Shown: positions 10,135 through 18,480 of the stretch, piece after piece
Layout: each line of letters begins with the position of its first letter
Position numbering within the stretch: the first letter of the stretch is position 1
Notes under the pieces: model-generated
What the model saw: the letters and a program-made list of their open reading frames with translations, nothing else
Database searches by the model: none
Told to the model about the DNA's origin: nothing
Source of the DNA: Bacteroidota bacterium
GTDB taxonomy: Bacteria; Bacteroidota; Bacteroidia; Bacteroidales; UBA10428
NCBI GenBank assembly: GCA_023442525.1
Contig: JAEZZA010000004.1
Coordinates: forward strand, 94,136 to 158,135
Direction of reading: 5' to 3'
Length of the DNA: 64,000 nucleotides
Program-made: the position numbers and the translations under genes

Positions 10135-11727
10135 ATGAAAAAGGCATTTTTTATCTTTCTTGTAATCATAAGCTGTTGTGGTATCTATTCACAACCTGTA
10201 AAAACCATTACCATTCTTCAGGATGAAAAATGGTTTGGCGCTGCTGTTAACGAGGGAGATAAAATGCCTTTTAAAGAGGGTTATTCTTTAAACCTTAACG
10301 GAGATGCAAAAGGTAACCAGGCAACATCACTTCTGGTCTCAACCCATGGAAGATATATCTGGAGTAACATGCCTTTTGCATTTTCCTTTAGTAAAAATCA
10401 TATTATTATTTCTGAATTTACTGACAGTATAGTTGTAAATGAAGCAGGAAACAGTTTAAAAGACGCTTATAAATCTGCGTCAGCCAGGTTTTTTCCACCT
10501 TCCGGAAAACTGCCGGACATGATGCTTTTTGAAAAGCCACAGTATAATACATGGATCGAACTTACCTACAATCAGAATCAGAAAGATATTTTGAAATATG
10601 CCCACGACATTATCGACAACGGATTTCCTCCCGGTGTGCTAATGATTGACGACAACTGGTCTCCATCCTACGGCACATTCAAATTCCGTGACAGGTTTCC
10701 TGATCCCAAAGCCATGATCAGTGAATTACATTCACTTGGATTTAAGGTTATGATCTGGGTATGCCCATTTATAAGTCCTGATTCCGAAGCTTCACGGTAC
10801 CTGTTGAGTAAAAAGCTTGTGTTAATGGATAATGACGGAAACGACCGGATGAAATGGTCTGATTCAGTAAATCCTAAAATTATTCGCTGGTGGAACGGCT
10901 ACAGTTTTGTGCTCGATTTTTCAAATCCCGAAGCAGTTGAATGGTACAAAGCGCAATTGAATGAAATGGTTTTGGAATACGGCATTGATGGATTCAAATT
11001 CGACGCAGGTGATCCTGAATATTATCCCGTCGAATCACTTTCGTATAAAGAAATTTCTGCGAATGAACATACCCGTCTTTGGGGATTATTTGGCCTGGAT
11101 TATCCGTTAAATGAATATCGCGCCATGTGGCAGATGGGTAATGAACCGCTGGTTGAACGACTGAGAGATAAATTTCATACCTGGGAGGATCTGAATAAAC
11201 TAATTCCTCATATTACAGCGGCAGGAATAATGGGATATACATTTTCATGTCCGGATATGATTGGTGGCGGCGATTTTTCATCTTTTACAGCTGGAGCCGA
11301 TCTGGATCAGGAACTCATTGTTCGTTCGGCACAATGTCATGCGTTGATGCCCATGATGCAGTTCTCTGTGGCGCCCTGGAGAGTTCTCGATGAGAAACAA
11401 CTGGAAGCCGTGAAAAAGGCTTTACAGATCCGGTATAAATTCACTAATGAAATAATCAGACTGGCAGAGGTTAGTGCTGAAACCGGTGAGCCGATTGTCA
11501 GAACCCTGGAATATGAATTTCCCAATGAGGGTTTTGTCAATTGTCAGGATCAGTTCATGCTTGGATCGAATATCATGGTCGCACCCATGTTGCAAAAAGG
11601 CACTTCAAGAATGGTAGTTTTTCCGAAAGGAAAATGGAAAGACAAGAATAATGTTGTTATAAAAGGACCAGCCCGAAAACAGTTTGATATTCCACTCGAC
11701 GAAATTCTCTGGTTCACGCTCCAATAA
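10135..11727 (+). CDS. Glycoside hydrolase family 31 alpha-glycosidase
   Basis: A 530-residue secreted GH31 enzyme that would cleave alpha-linked non-reducing-end sugars. It has a signal peptide (MKKAFFIFLVIISCCGIYSQ), a small N-terminal beta domain and a TIM barrel. The barrel shows MIDDNWSPSYGTF (about residue 170), VMIWVCPFISPDS (about 205) and DGFKFDAGD with nucleophile Asp290. Asp345 in RDKFHTWEDL aligns with the acid/base position, followed by MIGGGDFSSF. A C-terminal beta sandwich completes it. It is shorter than typical alpha-glucosidases (650-800) and the KFDAGD motif recalls the MYORG-like alpha-galactosidase branch, so glucosidase versus galactosidase is open. It is last in the SusCD transcript, 14 bp after its neighbour. 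Confidence 0.9.
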   Translation: MKKAFFIFLVIISCCGIYSQPVKTITILQDEKWFGAAVNEGDKMPFKEGYSLNLNGDAKGNQATSLLVSTHGRYIWSNMPFAFSFSKNHIIISEFTDSIVVNEAGNSLKDAYKSASARFFPPSGKLPDMMLFEKPQYNTWIELTYNQNQKDILKYAHDIIDNGFPPGVLMIDDNWSPSYGTFKFRDRFPDPKAMISELHSLGFKVMIWVCPFISPDSEASRYLLSKKLVLMDNDGNDRMKWSDSVNPKIIRWWNGYSFVLDFSNPEAVEWYKAQLNEMVLEYGIDGFKFDAGDPEYYPVESLSYKEISANEHTRLWGLFGLDYPLNEYRAMWQMGNEPLVERLRDKFHTWEDLNKLIPHITAAGIMGYTFSCPDMIGGGDFSSFTAGADLDQELIVRSAQCHALMPMMQFSVAPWRVLDEKQLEAVKKALQIRYKFTNEIIRLAEVSAETGEPIVRTLEYEFPNEGFVNCQDQFMLGSNIMVAPMLQKGTSRMVVFPKGKWKDKNNVVIKGPARKQFDIPLDEILWFTLQ

Positions 11728-11809
11728 TCCGGAGATTCCGGTTCCTGGTCAGCAATTCCGCTTAATCAGCATTAAGGCCTAATAATTGGCTGATTCATTC
11801 AGTAATATT

Positions 11810-11838
11810 CTATTTGAAATTTAAAATATTTCAAATAG
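11810..11838. terminator. Hairpin after the polysaccharide locus
   Basis: A perfect 11-bp inverted repeat (11810-11820 and 11828-11838, arm CTATTTGAAAT) with a 7-nt loop lies 83 bp after the GH31 stop codon. It is AT-rich and lacks a clean T-run, so termination is likely but not certain. The rest of the 296-bp gap (11728-12023) shows no gene. Confidence 0.5.
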
Positions 11839-12023
11839 GTTATTTTCAGGGTTTTAGGAATTGACAGTTAAACTTTATTTAACTTTAATTGTCTATTATA
11901 AAACCCATGTTAAATGACATTTGTCCCTTATACAAAAAATCAGTCTTTTGGATTAATTCGATATAGATACAGAACCACAATCAATTCCGTTCCCGGATTG
12001 TTTACCTTGTAATATCTGATTAG

Positions 12024-14255
12024 ATGAATAAGGTAGTGGATCTTACCTATGGTGAATACAGAACCCTGTTCGATTCAATGGATTCGGGATTCTGTATTAT
12101 CGAGATGCGCATATTACCCGATAAGCCATTTGATTATCGATTTCTTGAAATCAACAAAGCTTTCGAAAAACTTACCGGGTTAAGTGATCTTAAAGGTAAG
12201 TGGGCAAGAAAGATTCGTCCTGCAATTGAAGAATACTGGTTTGAAGTATACAGAGATGTTGTTGTAAAACGGAAGCCATTACGGTTTGACCAGTTTATTC
12301 ATGGCCCTCAGAACAGATGGTACGAAGTATACGCCTTCCCGGTAGGTGAACCTGTACAAAACCGGCTTGCGGTGGTATTCAATGATATCAGCGAAAGAAA
12401 GAAAGATTATTTTGATCTTCAGAAATCCAGGGAATTGTTTTCGGTAATATTCGAAAGAAGTCCTTACGGCATATTGATCAGCTCATTGAAACAAGGTAAT
12501 ATTATAAGAGTTAATAACGCCTGGCTCAATATTTTTAAACTGAAGCCGGAAGATGTTATTGGTAAAAATACTATTGATTTAAATGTGTACGCAAACCGGT
12601 CGGATAGGGACCGCATGCTTGAACGCGTTAGAAAAGAAGGTCGCGTAAGCAATATGGAGCTGCCCATGAGACAATCAACCGGTGAAAAAATCCAGGTGCT
12701 GATGTCCGTGGAGCAGATAAATTCCGATGGTGTTCAGGCACTGTTAACAACCATTCTGGATATAACAGAGAACAAAAAGGCCGAGAAGGCGCTTCATGCA
12801 AGTGAACTACTTTTCAGGAATTTATTTGAGCGCCATACTTCTATCATGCTTGTTATTGATCAGGAATCAGGTAATATAATCGATGCCAATAGTGCGGCAG
12901 CGTTATTCTATGGATATACCCGTAAAGAGTTGGCTAAAATGAACATTAGCCAGATCAACAAACTTCCCGAAGATGAATTAATTAAAGAAAGAAAAAGTGT
13001 TACATCCGACCGTAAACAGTATTTTCAATTTCCTCACCTCACTGCAAGTGGTCACATAAAATGGGTTGAAGTACATTCATCTCCGATCCGCTTTCACGGA
13101 AAAACCCTTCTTTTCTCAATCATCAACGACATAACAGTTCAGAAAAGAATTGCAAATGAATTGGTTAAAAGTGAATTGCGATTCAGAAACATTTTTGAGA
13201 ATGCTGCAATGGGGATGGCTATAATAGGACAGGATGGGAAGTGGCTGCAGGTTAATAACCGGCTTTCCTTAATTACGGGCTATTCGCCTGAGGAATTGAC
13301 CAAATTAACGTACCTCGATATTACTCATCCACTCGACAGGGAAATTGAGTCAATTGAAATGAATTCGGTTTGGGAGAGCCGGAATACTTTGTACAATGTC
13401 GAGAAAAGGTATATACGAAAAGACGGAAAGATAATCTGGATGAGAGTGACCGCCTCTCCTATGATTGATCCCGAAGGAGAGATAGATTACCTGATAGCTG
13501 TTATCGAGGAAATAACCGAACAAAAGAAGATTCAGGAACAGATTGTCAGAGCAAACGAACAACTGAAGATGACGCACGATTTTATGGAAAGTGTTCTCCA
13601 CATCGCCATGCATGATCTGCGATCACCAGTTGCCAATCTGCATTTATGTATCCAGTGTATTGAAATGGAATCAACCGTCGAAGGAAAGGAGAAATATTTC
13701 AGTTTTTTCAAGGAGATCGTTAATAAACTTTTGATTACTTTAAATGACCTGACAGCAATTCTGGAATTTATTAGTAACAAAAAAATCAGTTCCAAACTGA
13801 TTAATATTCCGGAAACCATTGAATCGGTAATAAACGAGCAGTCTGGTATTTCCACGCAGGAAAATAAAGTACATTATACGTGTGAAAAAAGTGAAATAAG
13901 ATATGTCAAACCCTTTTTGGAAAGCCTGTTAAGGAACCTTGTAAGTAATTCGGTGAAATATAAATGCGATGATCGCCCGCTCGATCTGAAAATTACTGTT
14001 AAGCCGGAAGGTGTTTATTTACTGGTTTGTGTTGAGGATAACGGGATCGGTATCGATCTTGAAAAACATGGCAACTCTATATTCGGAGCTTTTGAACGCT
14101 TCACGGATAAAGCAGAAGGAACGGGGATAGGACTTTATCTTGTCAAGAGCATTGTTGAGCGTAACGGCGGATATGTTAAAATTAAGAGCAAGCCTGATGA
14201 AGGGACCTCTATTTGTTGCTATTTGAGGGAATATGAAGAAACTTCAGAGAGTTAA
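12024..14255 (+). CDS. Multi-PAS sensor histidine kinase
   Basis: A 743-residue kinase with no transmembrane segment, so a cytoplasmic sensor. Four PAS domains follow each other (about residues 10-120, 125-250, 258-380 and 386-505), each ending in a PAC-type motif such as NDISERKKD or EEITEQKKI. A short coiled coil leads to the dimerisation/phosphoacceptor helix with His530 in AMHDLRSPVAN. The ATPase domain shows the N box (RNLVSNSVKY), G1 (VEDNGIGID) and G2 (GTGIGLYLVKSIVERNGG). There is no receiver domain and no response regulator next to it, so it is an orphan kinase. The ligand is unknown. It converges on and overlaps the SDR fragment by 12 bp. Confidence 0.93.
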   Translation: MNKVVDLTYGEYRTLFDSMDSGFCIIEMRILPDKPFDYRFLEINKAFEKLTGLSDLKGKWARKIRPAIEEYWFEVYRDVVVKRKPLRFDQFIHGPQNRWYEVYAFPVGEPVQNRLAVVFNDISERKKDYFDLQKSRELFSVIFERSPYGILISSLKQGNIIRVNNAWLNIFKLKPEDVIGKNTIDLNVYANRSDRDRMLERVRKEGRVSNMELPMRQSTGEKIQVLMSVEQINSDGVQALLTTILDITENKKAEKALHASELLFRNLFERHTSIMLVIDQESGNIIDANSAAALFYGYTRKELAKMNISQINKLPEDELIKERKSVTSDRKQYFQFPHLTASGHIKWVEVHSSPIRFHGKTLLFSIINDITVQKRIANELVKSELRFRNIFENAAMGMAIIGQDGKWLQVNNRLSLITGYSPEELTKLTYLDITHPLDREIESIEMNSVWESRNTLYNVEKRYIRKDGKIIWMRVTASPMIDPEGEIDYLIAVIEEITEQKKIQEQIVRANEQLKMTHDFMESVLHIAMHDLRSPVANLHLCIQCIEMESTVEGKEKYFSFFKEIVNKLLITLNDLTAILEFISNKKISSKLINIPETIESVINEQSGISTQENKVHYTCEKSEIRYVKPFLESLLRNLVSNSVKYKCDDRPLDLKITVKPEGVYLLVCVEDNGIGIDLEKHGNSIFGAFERFTDKAEGTGIGLYLVKSIVERNGGYVKIKSKPDEGTSICCYLREYEETSES

Positions 14256-14870
14256 TCCACATATCTTATAGCATATTTCGAGGTAGTTTTCCTGAAAAGT
14301 AATGTTATCCGCGGCAGGAAGTGAAGGTCTTTGCTGTTTGTGAAAAAAGTACTTTCCGGAAACCAGCGCTTCGCTGTCATTGCTGACTGCGAGCCATGCC
14401 TGAGTTTCAGCCCCCTTATTGAGATTATCCGGGGCCCAGATTCCTCCCATTTTTGTCGGCACCCAACCCGGGTTTACTGCATTGGCAAATACATCGGGCC
14501 ATTTGCGCGAAACTGCCTTTGCAAGCATGACTATATGCAATTTGGTGTCGGCATAATAAAAATTTCCCGACTTATAATCCGAATAGTCTTTATAGGGATC
14601 GCCCTCGGTATGTAATCCTGAACTAAGATAGATCAGCCGGCGAGGCTTATTAATAAGACAAGTAAGAATATATGGCGCCAGACTGTTAACCATAAAAGTT
14701 TCGTTGTTGGATGCTTTGTATACGCCGGCATTATGAATAATGGCATCAAAAGCTCCCAGCCTGTTGATTTTTTCTGCCAGCAACAGGGTGTCGTTTAAAT
14801 CGGAAAGATCTCCGGTAACCACAAATTCAGCTCCGGGCAATGTGGTGGTAATATGTTTTGCCCTAAGCAC
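14244..14870 (-). pseudogene. 5'-truncated short-chain dehydrogenase/reductase
   Basis: What remains (up to 208 codons from a GTG at 14870) is the C-terminal three-quarters of an NAD(P)-dependent SDR. The DAIIHNAGVY motif (equivalent to NNAG), the catalytic Ser in LIYLSSG and YADTKL (YxxxK) are all present, as is NPGWVPTKMGG. The N-terminal Rossmann strand with the TGxxxGxG cofactor loop is missing: homologues carry about 40 more residues before LPGAEFVVTGDLSDL. Reading upstream in frame gives a stop at 14883-14885, and the Fic gene ends three bases away at 14873. I infer that the arrival of the Fic island removed the 5' end. Without the cofactor loop the product should be inactive. Confidence 0.75.
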
Positions 14871-14872
14871 TT

Positions 14873-16405
14873 CTAACTTGCTTTACCAGAGTTCAATAAT
14901 CCGGCGATAAATTTTGTAATATCTGTTATATCATTATTTACACTAGCCTTCTCTAATGAATCCATGTAAGCGACGCGATCATCAACCTTTATTACTGTCC
15001 AAGGATAATTACCCGATGCAAGCATAGCATTCATTAAAAATCTTGCCATTCTACCGTTACCATCAAAATAAGGATGGATATAAACAAAAATAAAATGACC
15101 TAAAACTACTCGGACACATGCTTCATTTTCTTCTTTAAGCAACTCAAACAATGTAGGCATGGCATCTCGAACTGCCTCATGATTTGGAGGTGTATGCATT
15201 GCACCACGGATATAAACGGGACCATTTCGATATCCGGCTAAATCAGATGCTTTTGCAAGACCCGCAGTTACACTTGGGGCGAATAATTCTCGGTACCAGG
15301 TACCATGATCATCATTAACTACTTCACCTGAGTTTTTACCTTCAAGTATTGATTTGACGCTATTCTTAACCACTTGAAAGGCCTGATAATAACCTCTTGC
15401 GGCCATTGCATCTTTTTGTTGTTTATCTGTTTCATTTCTCTCAGGATTCCAATTCCCTTTGGCTACTTTTTCAATCAGTTCAGTAGTAACACGGTATCCT
15501 TCAATTGAAAGAGAATGATAGGCATCGCTCTTATAGTTTTCTTCAACCTGTTTCAAATACGCTTCAACATCGGGCGTAGATTCAGGAGCTTTTGGAAAGT
15601 TATCAATAACAGTTTGGCGCATTTGCGACCACATGATTTTAATGCGATTGACGTAAGGTGATACTTCACGTCTATTGAGAATAACAGGTAACTTGTCATT
15701 AAATGGGTCTGTCTCCCGAACATCATATCCGGCTGATTTCATAGTTTTGATAATATCATCCGCTATTTTGTCTTTACCGATATTCCGAAACGCCCCAGCC
15801 AAACGTCCTGCGACAACACTTTTCCCTCCATCCAGAAGTTTTGCTAAAACTTCCGATGAGTCCTTTACCATTGCCAAGCAAGTTCGGGCATCGGTTGGTT
15901 GTCGGATGAAGAAATCGGCGGATACCGTAACAAGACCCAATGTCAGAGAATAGGCCTGAACCCCGTTGATTTCAATACGGTCGTTATTAGAAGGAATTTC
16001 GACTTTAGAATCAAACACCGAACAATCATGAATTAGATTTACTCGGTTATTGGAAGCCCTGAGCGAACGAACAAGCAGTTGTTTTGGAACTGTAACATTA
16101 CCGCTATGTAGCGATAATGACTGTTCAGGAGATAAACACCACTCCTTGGCAAAGCGGGAATCTATATAAGATGATATAAAGCTCCAAAAAGAAACATACC
16201 ATGAAGTTGTATCCCCGCTTTTCTCTTCGGGAGGACGAGAAATATACCAGCCTTTTATTACTTCTTGTATAAAACCATGTTCAAGCAAACGTTCTTTATG
16301 TGTCCGAGACAAGTCATCTGCCTTGATAATAGCTATACCTCTATTATTTTGAAGTTTTTGAAGTTCAGCCAAAGATTCTGCAAGTTTTTCGGGAGGGGTT
16401 GCCAT
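14873..16405 (-). CDS. Fic-family AMP-transferase with N-terminal winged-helix (AbiEi-like) domain
   Basis: A 510-residue protein with two parts. Residues about 10-215 resemble the AbiEi-type antitoxin/winged-helix proteins (GFIQEVIKGWYISRPP; INGVQAYSLTLGLVTVSADFF), a DNA-binding and autoregulatory fold. Residues about 280-505 are a Fic domain with the complete motif HPYFDGNGRMAR (His444 catalytic) and an upstream inhibitory helix SLSIEG (Glu302). That layout is class II, where the Glu blocks ATP until relieved. Fic enzymes usually AMPylate target proteins; the target is unknown. The ATG at 16405 has an AAAGG Shine-Dalgarno-like sequence. Four 24-bp repeats lie in its promoter. It sits in a small island and is probably a self-regulated toxin-like module. 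Confidence 0.9.
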   Translation of the reverse strand: MATPPEKLAESLAELQKLQNNRGIAIIKADDLSRTHKERLLEHGFIQEVIKGWYISRPPEEKSGDTTSWYVSFWSFISSYIDSRFAKEWCLSPEQSLSLHSGNVTVPKQLLVRSLRASNNRVNLIHDCSVFDSKVEIPSNNDRIEINGVQAYSLTLGLVTVSADFFIRQPTDARTCLAMVKDSSEVLAKLLDGGKSVVAGRLAGAFRNIGKDKIADDIIKTMKSAGYDVRETDPFNDKLPVILNRREVSPYVNRIKIMWSQMRQTVIDNFPKAPESTPDVEAYLKQVEENYKSDAYHSLSIEGYRVTTELIEKVAKGNWNPERNETDKQQKDAMAARGYYQAFQVVKNSVKSILEGKNSGEVVNDDHGTWYRELFAPSVTAGLAKASDLAGYRNGPVYIRGAMHTPPNHEAVRDAMPTLFELLKEENEACVRVVLGHFIFVYIHPYFDGNGRMARFLMNAMLASGNYPWTVIKVDDRVAYMDSLEKASVNNDITDITKFIAGLLNSGKAS

Positions 16406-16446
16406 ATTGATTACCTTTTAGTATTTACATCAACATCTGTATTTCT

Positions 16447-16542
16447 TTAAGTAAATAATGTTGTATTACTTTAAGTATATCTTGTTGTGTTGTATTAAGT
16501 ATATTTAGTTGTATCATATTAAGTATATTTTGTAAATATATT
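16447..16542 (-). repeat. Four 24-bp-periodic direct repeats upstream of fic (putative operator)
   Basis: The heptamer TTAAGTA recurs at 16447, 16471, 16495 and 16519, exactly 24 bp apart. The following bases are also similar (consensus TTAAGTATATnTTGTTGTAT). The array begins 42 bp before the fic start codon and covers the expected promoter. Equal spacing of about 2.3 helical turns suggests a protein that oligomerises along DNA; the winged-helix half of Fic is the obvious candidate. The rest of the 307-bp gap up to 16712 shows no gene. Confidence 0.7.
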
Positions 16543-16712
16543 TTATTTCAGCCAATTAACAATAAAAATATGAAAATTCATGTTGATTACAGCATTTAAT
16601 TGGGTGGAATTATTCCGGATTTAGCATTATCAGCCCCCAAAAGATGTCTGTGCGTATCAAATCGGATATATATAAGATAATCTTCTTCTTTCAACAATAA
16701 AGGATAAAACAA

Positions 16713-16919
16713 ATGCAAACTGAAACCGAAGAAAAAATCTTACGTCTGAAATCCGTAATCGAAAAAACGGGGATTTCCCGAAGCACAATATATAGCATGA
16801 TAAAAGCAAACCGCTTTCCAAAACCCGTTTGCATAGGAATACGTTCCTCCGGTTGGCTTCAAAGCGAAATCAACAACTGGATTGAGGAACTATCAAAAAC
16901 AGATTTATCATTCAATTAA
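16713..16919 (+). CDS. AlpA-family helix-turn-helix transcriptional regulator
   Basis: A 68-residue AlpA/excisionase-type DNA-binding protein. The motif ILRLKSVIEKTGISRSTIYS (about residues 9-28) is the recognition helix-turn-helix, followed by MIKANRFPKPVCIG and a wing with GWLQSEINNWIEEL, the usual AlpA ending. The family typically activates or regulates integrase genes of prophages and islands. No integrase is present in this window, so this is probably a relic of a mobile element. It is transcribed divergently from fic. An AAAGGA sequence lies 10 bp before the start. Confidence 0.9.
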   Translation: MQTETEEKILRLKSVIEKTGISRSTIYSMIKANRFPKPVCIGIRSSGWLQSEINNWIEELSKTDLSFN

Positions 16920-17031
16920 AAATCAACTAAATTAAATGAATTGATATTTAGCAAGTTCCGATTCGCCCTATGCGTGTGCACAAAAACCGCGAAATAATTT
17001 TACCTGTTTTTGAAATTTAATTATGTCAAGC

Positions 17032-17043
17032 ATACCATGGTAT
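17032..17043. promoter_or_regulatory. 12-bp perfect palindrome, possible operator
   Basis: ATACCATGGTAT is a perfect dyad in the 281-bp gap between the AlpA-like and XRE genes. A palindrome of this size near two small regulators could be an operator. Nothing else in the gap is recognisable except the promoter box at 17120. Confidence 0.3.
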
Positions 17044-17119
17044 TGTAAAACACCCCGATACTGCACCGCATCATCACAACTTCTTGACTTATAATTGTTT
17101 TTTCATATTATCCCGCAGA

Positions 17120-17127
17120 TACATTTG
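17120..17127 (+). promoter_or_regulatory. Bacteroidota-type -7 box for the XRE gene
   Basis: TACATTTG matches the TAnnTTTG consensus of the Bacteroidota housekeeping sigma. A TTG lies about 22 bp upstream, slightly far for the -33 box. The box is 74 bp before the preferred start at 17201. Confidence 0.4.
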
Positions 17128-17200
17128 TGCGTTTTTTTTAAACGAATGAGGGAATATTTTCAACATACTATTATTATTTAACAGTCATATGGAGGGGCTG

Positions 17201-17518
17201 ATGACTAAAGAGTCTTATTATAATCCAACTATAATCCGTAAAGATTATCTACGGGACGTAGTAATTAAATTAGTTGAACGACGACATGAACTTGAACTTA
17301 CACAAGAAGAACTAAACGCACGTTTAGGAATTGCAGATAGATTACTGAGCAAATGGGAATGCAGGATACGAAGCCCAACTTCTTTTAATTTATATTGCTG
17401 GTCATGCGTATTAGGGATGCGTTTGACTATAGCCGCAAATGATAATTTTCCACCAAACGATAATACACCCAAATGTCAGGCTGTAAACGATAACCGCTTT
17501 ATGGTTTCTCGAGAATAG
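17201..17518 (+). CDS. XRE-like helix-turn-helix protein
   Basis: A 105-residue protein with one XRE/Cro-type domain: LVERRHELELTQEELNARLG then DRLLSKWECRIRSP (about residues 23-60), where the Ser-Lys-Trp-Glu segment is the family signature. The C-terminal tail is unusual, with three Asn-Asp-Asn triplets. I chose the ATG at 17201 because GGAGGGG (17191-17197) sits just before it; an in-frame ATG at 17189 lacks such a site. It is followed by a strong terminator, so it forms a single-gene unit. It is probably a regulator of the small island. The DNA target is unknown. Confidence 0.82.
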   Translation: MTKESYYNPTIIRKDYLRDVVIKLVERRHELELTQEELNARLGIADRLLSKWECRIRSPTSFNLYCWSCVLGMRLTIAANDNFPPNDNTPKCQAVNDNRFMVSRE

Positions 17519-17544
17519 AATTTTCCAAACACACCCAAACTTCA

Positions 17545-17588
17545 GGCTATTGGTCTGCTTCGGGGGGAGCACCAATAGCCTTTTTTTT
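17545..17588 (+). terminator. Strong intrinsic terminator
   Basis: A 10-bp perfect stem (17545-17554 with 17571-17580, arm GGCTATTGGT) whose loop can pair further (GCT/AGC) is followed by eight T residues (17581-17588). It ends transcription of the XRE gene. Confidence 0.9.
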
Positions 17589-17665
17589 ATTATATCCAGT
17601 GTAAATTGAGTGCAAATGAAAAAGCGGCTCAGAATGAAATCTTCCGAAACCGCTTTGCTTACTTG

Positions 17666-17739
17666 TAGCGAGAGGCGGGCTTGAACCGCCGACCTCATGA
17701 TTATGAATCATGCGCTCTAACCAGCTGAGCTACCTCGCC
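17666..17739 (-). tRNA. tRNA-Met (anticodon CAT)
   Basis: Read on the minus strand, this 74-nt sequence folds into a complete cloverleaf. The acceptor GGCGAGG pairs with TCTCGCT with G-U closings. The D arm is GCTC/GAGC, the anticodon stem CATGA/TCATG with loop TTCATAA, and the T arm GGCGG/CCGCC with loop TTCAAGC. CCA is not encoded. The anticodon CAT with this body fits elongator methionine; the G-U first pair lacks the mismatch typical of the initiator. Its 3' end faces the Fic/AlpA/XRE island, the usual side for site-specific integration. Confidence 0.93.
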
Positions 17740-17919
17740 ATCCGTTTTAAGGATTGCAAAGATATAATTTTTGGATAAAGTATAAAAAAAAATGACACTT
17801 AACTGACAGACTTCTCTGTAGTCCGACAGAGTAAAGGAAGTCGCACAGTTGATATACAAGCTGCGGGACATCCGTGTATATTCAATCAGCCACGATGGAG
17901 GCCACAGTGGCTCAGGAAA

Positions 17920-18096
17920 TTACTTTTTTGCGGGGACTTTTGCTCCAGCTTTACGGGCTTTACTGATACCTATTGCCACAGCTTGTTTCCTGCTTTTTAC
18001 CTTTTGTCCGCTACCCGATTTCAGTTTACCTTCCTTGAATTCCTCCATGGTTTCTTCAATCTTGTCTTGCGCCTTATCTGAATATTTCTTTGCCAT
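17920..18096 (-). CDS. DUF6496-type small basic protein
   Basis: A 58-residue, strongly lysine-rich protein. It reads MAKKYSDKAQDKIEETMEEF at the start, then a Gly-Lys-Leu-Lys-Ser-Gly-Ser-Gly turn, and ends SKARKAGAKVPAKK. This matches the small DUF6496 proteins common in Bacteroidota and other bacteria, whose function is not known to me. The charge and SRKQAVAIGISKARK segment suggest nucleic-acid association, which is inference. It is short but has an ATG, an uninterrupted frame and a family-like sequence over its whole length. Confidence 0.82.
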   Translation of the reverse strand: MAKKYSDKAQDKIEETMEEFKEGKLKSGSGQKVKSRKQAVAIGISKARKAGAKVPAKK

Positions 18097-18313
18097 AACT
18101 ATTAACTTAACGGTTTATACAGGATAACAAATGAAAAACAGATTCGGCAGTCGGACTATCAGATACTTAATACAGGATAATGTGCCAATTTGCCAATATG
18201 CTGATAAGGGACGAGTTGATACCGGATACTGGATGCATACGATAATATATGCACATACATATAATTGTAACATTAAAAGGTAAATTATATGTATTTAGAT
18301 ATATTTAGGAATG

Positions 18314-18469
18314 CAGTCGCAGTCTCCAGACTGCTACCAATAACAAAATGAAACGCGCGAAGCGCATGAAACGCGAAGTATGAAACGGCGCAAGCCCTGA
18401 AACTCTGAAACCCTATCAGGCGCCCTTCCAGTATCCAGTGTCCAGTATCCAGAATCCAGAATCCAGTAT
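18314..18469. repeat. Composite interspersed repeat, locus A
   Basis: This locus starts with a 16-bp hairpin GCAGTCTCCAGACTGC (18319-18334), then the ATGAAACGCGCGAAGCGC-type module from 18349. It ends with six tandem copies of a 7-bp unit, CCAGTAT with variants (18428-18469). The first two modules recur at 43863 and, inverted, near 61655. No gene was found between 18097 and 18480. Confidence 0.8.
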
Positions 18470-18480
18470 CGACTGTACGA

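Noticed and set aside
14860..14900. Copy of the tRNA-Met 3' end as the left attachment site of the island
   Set aside because: Only a few bases resemble the tRNA end (ACTTG). No convincing direct repeat was found, so no att site is annotated.
15675..15953. Plus-strand ORF inside the fic gene
   Set aside because: It is an antisense shadow of a clearly coding frame and has no recognisable features.
16447..16542. Iterons of a plasmid-type replication origin
   Set aside because: No rep gene, partition gene or DnaA-box cluster is nearby. The position just before fic fits an operator better.
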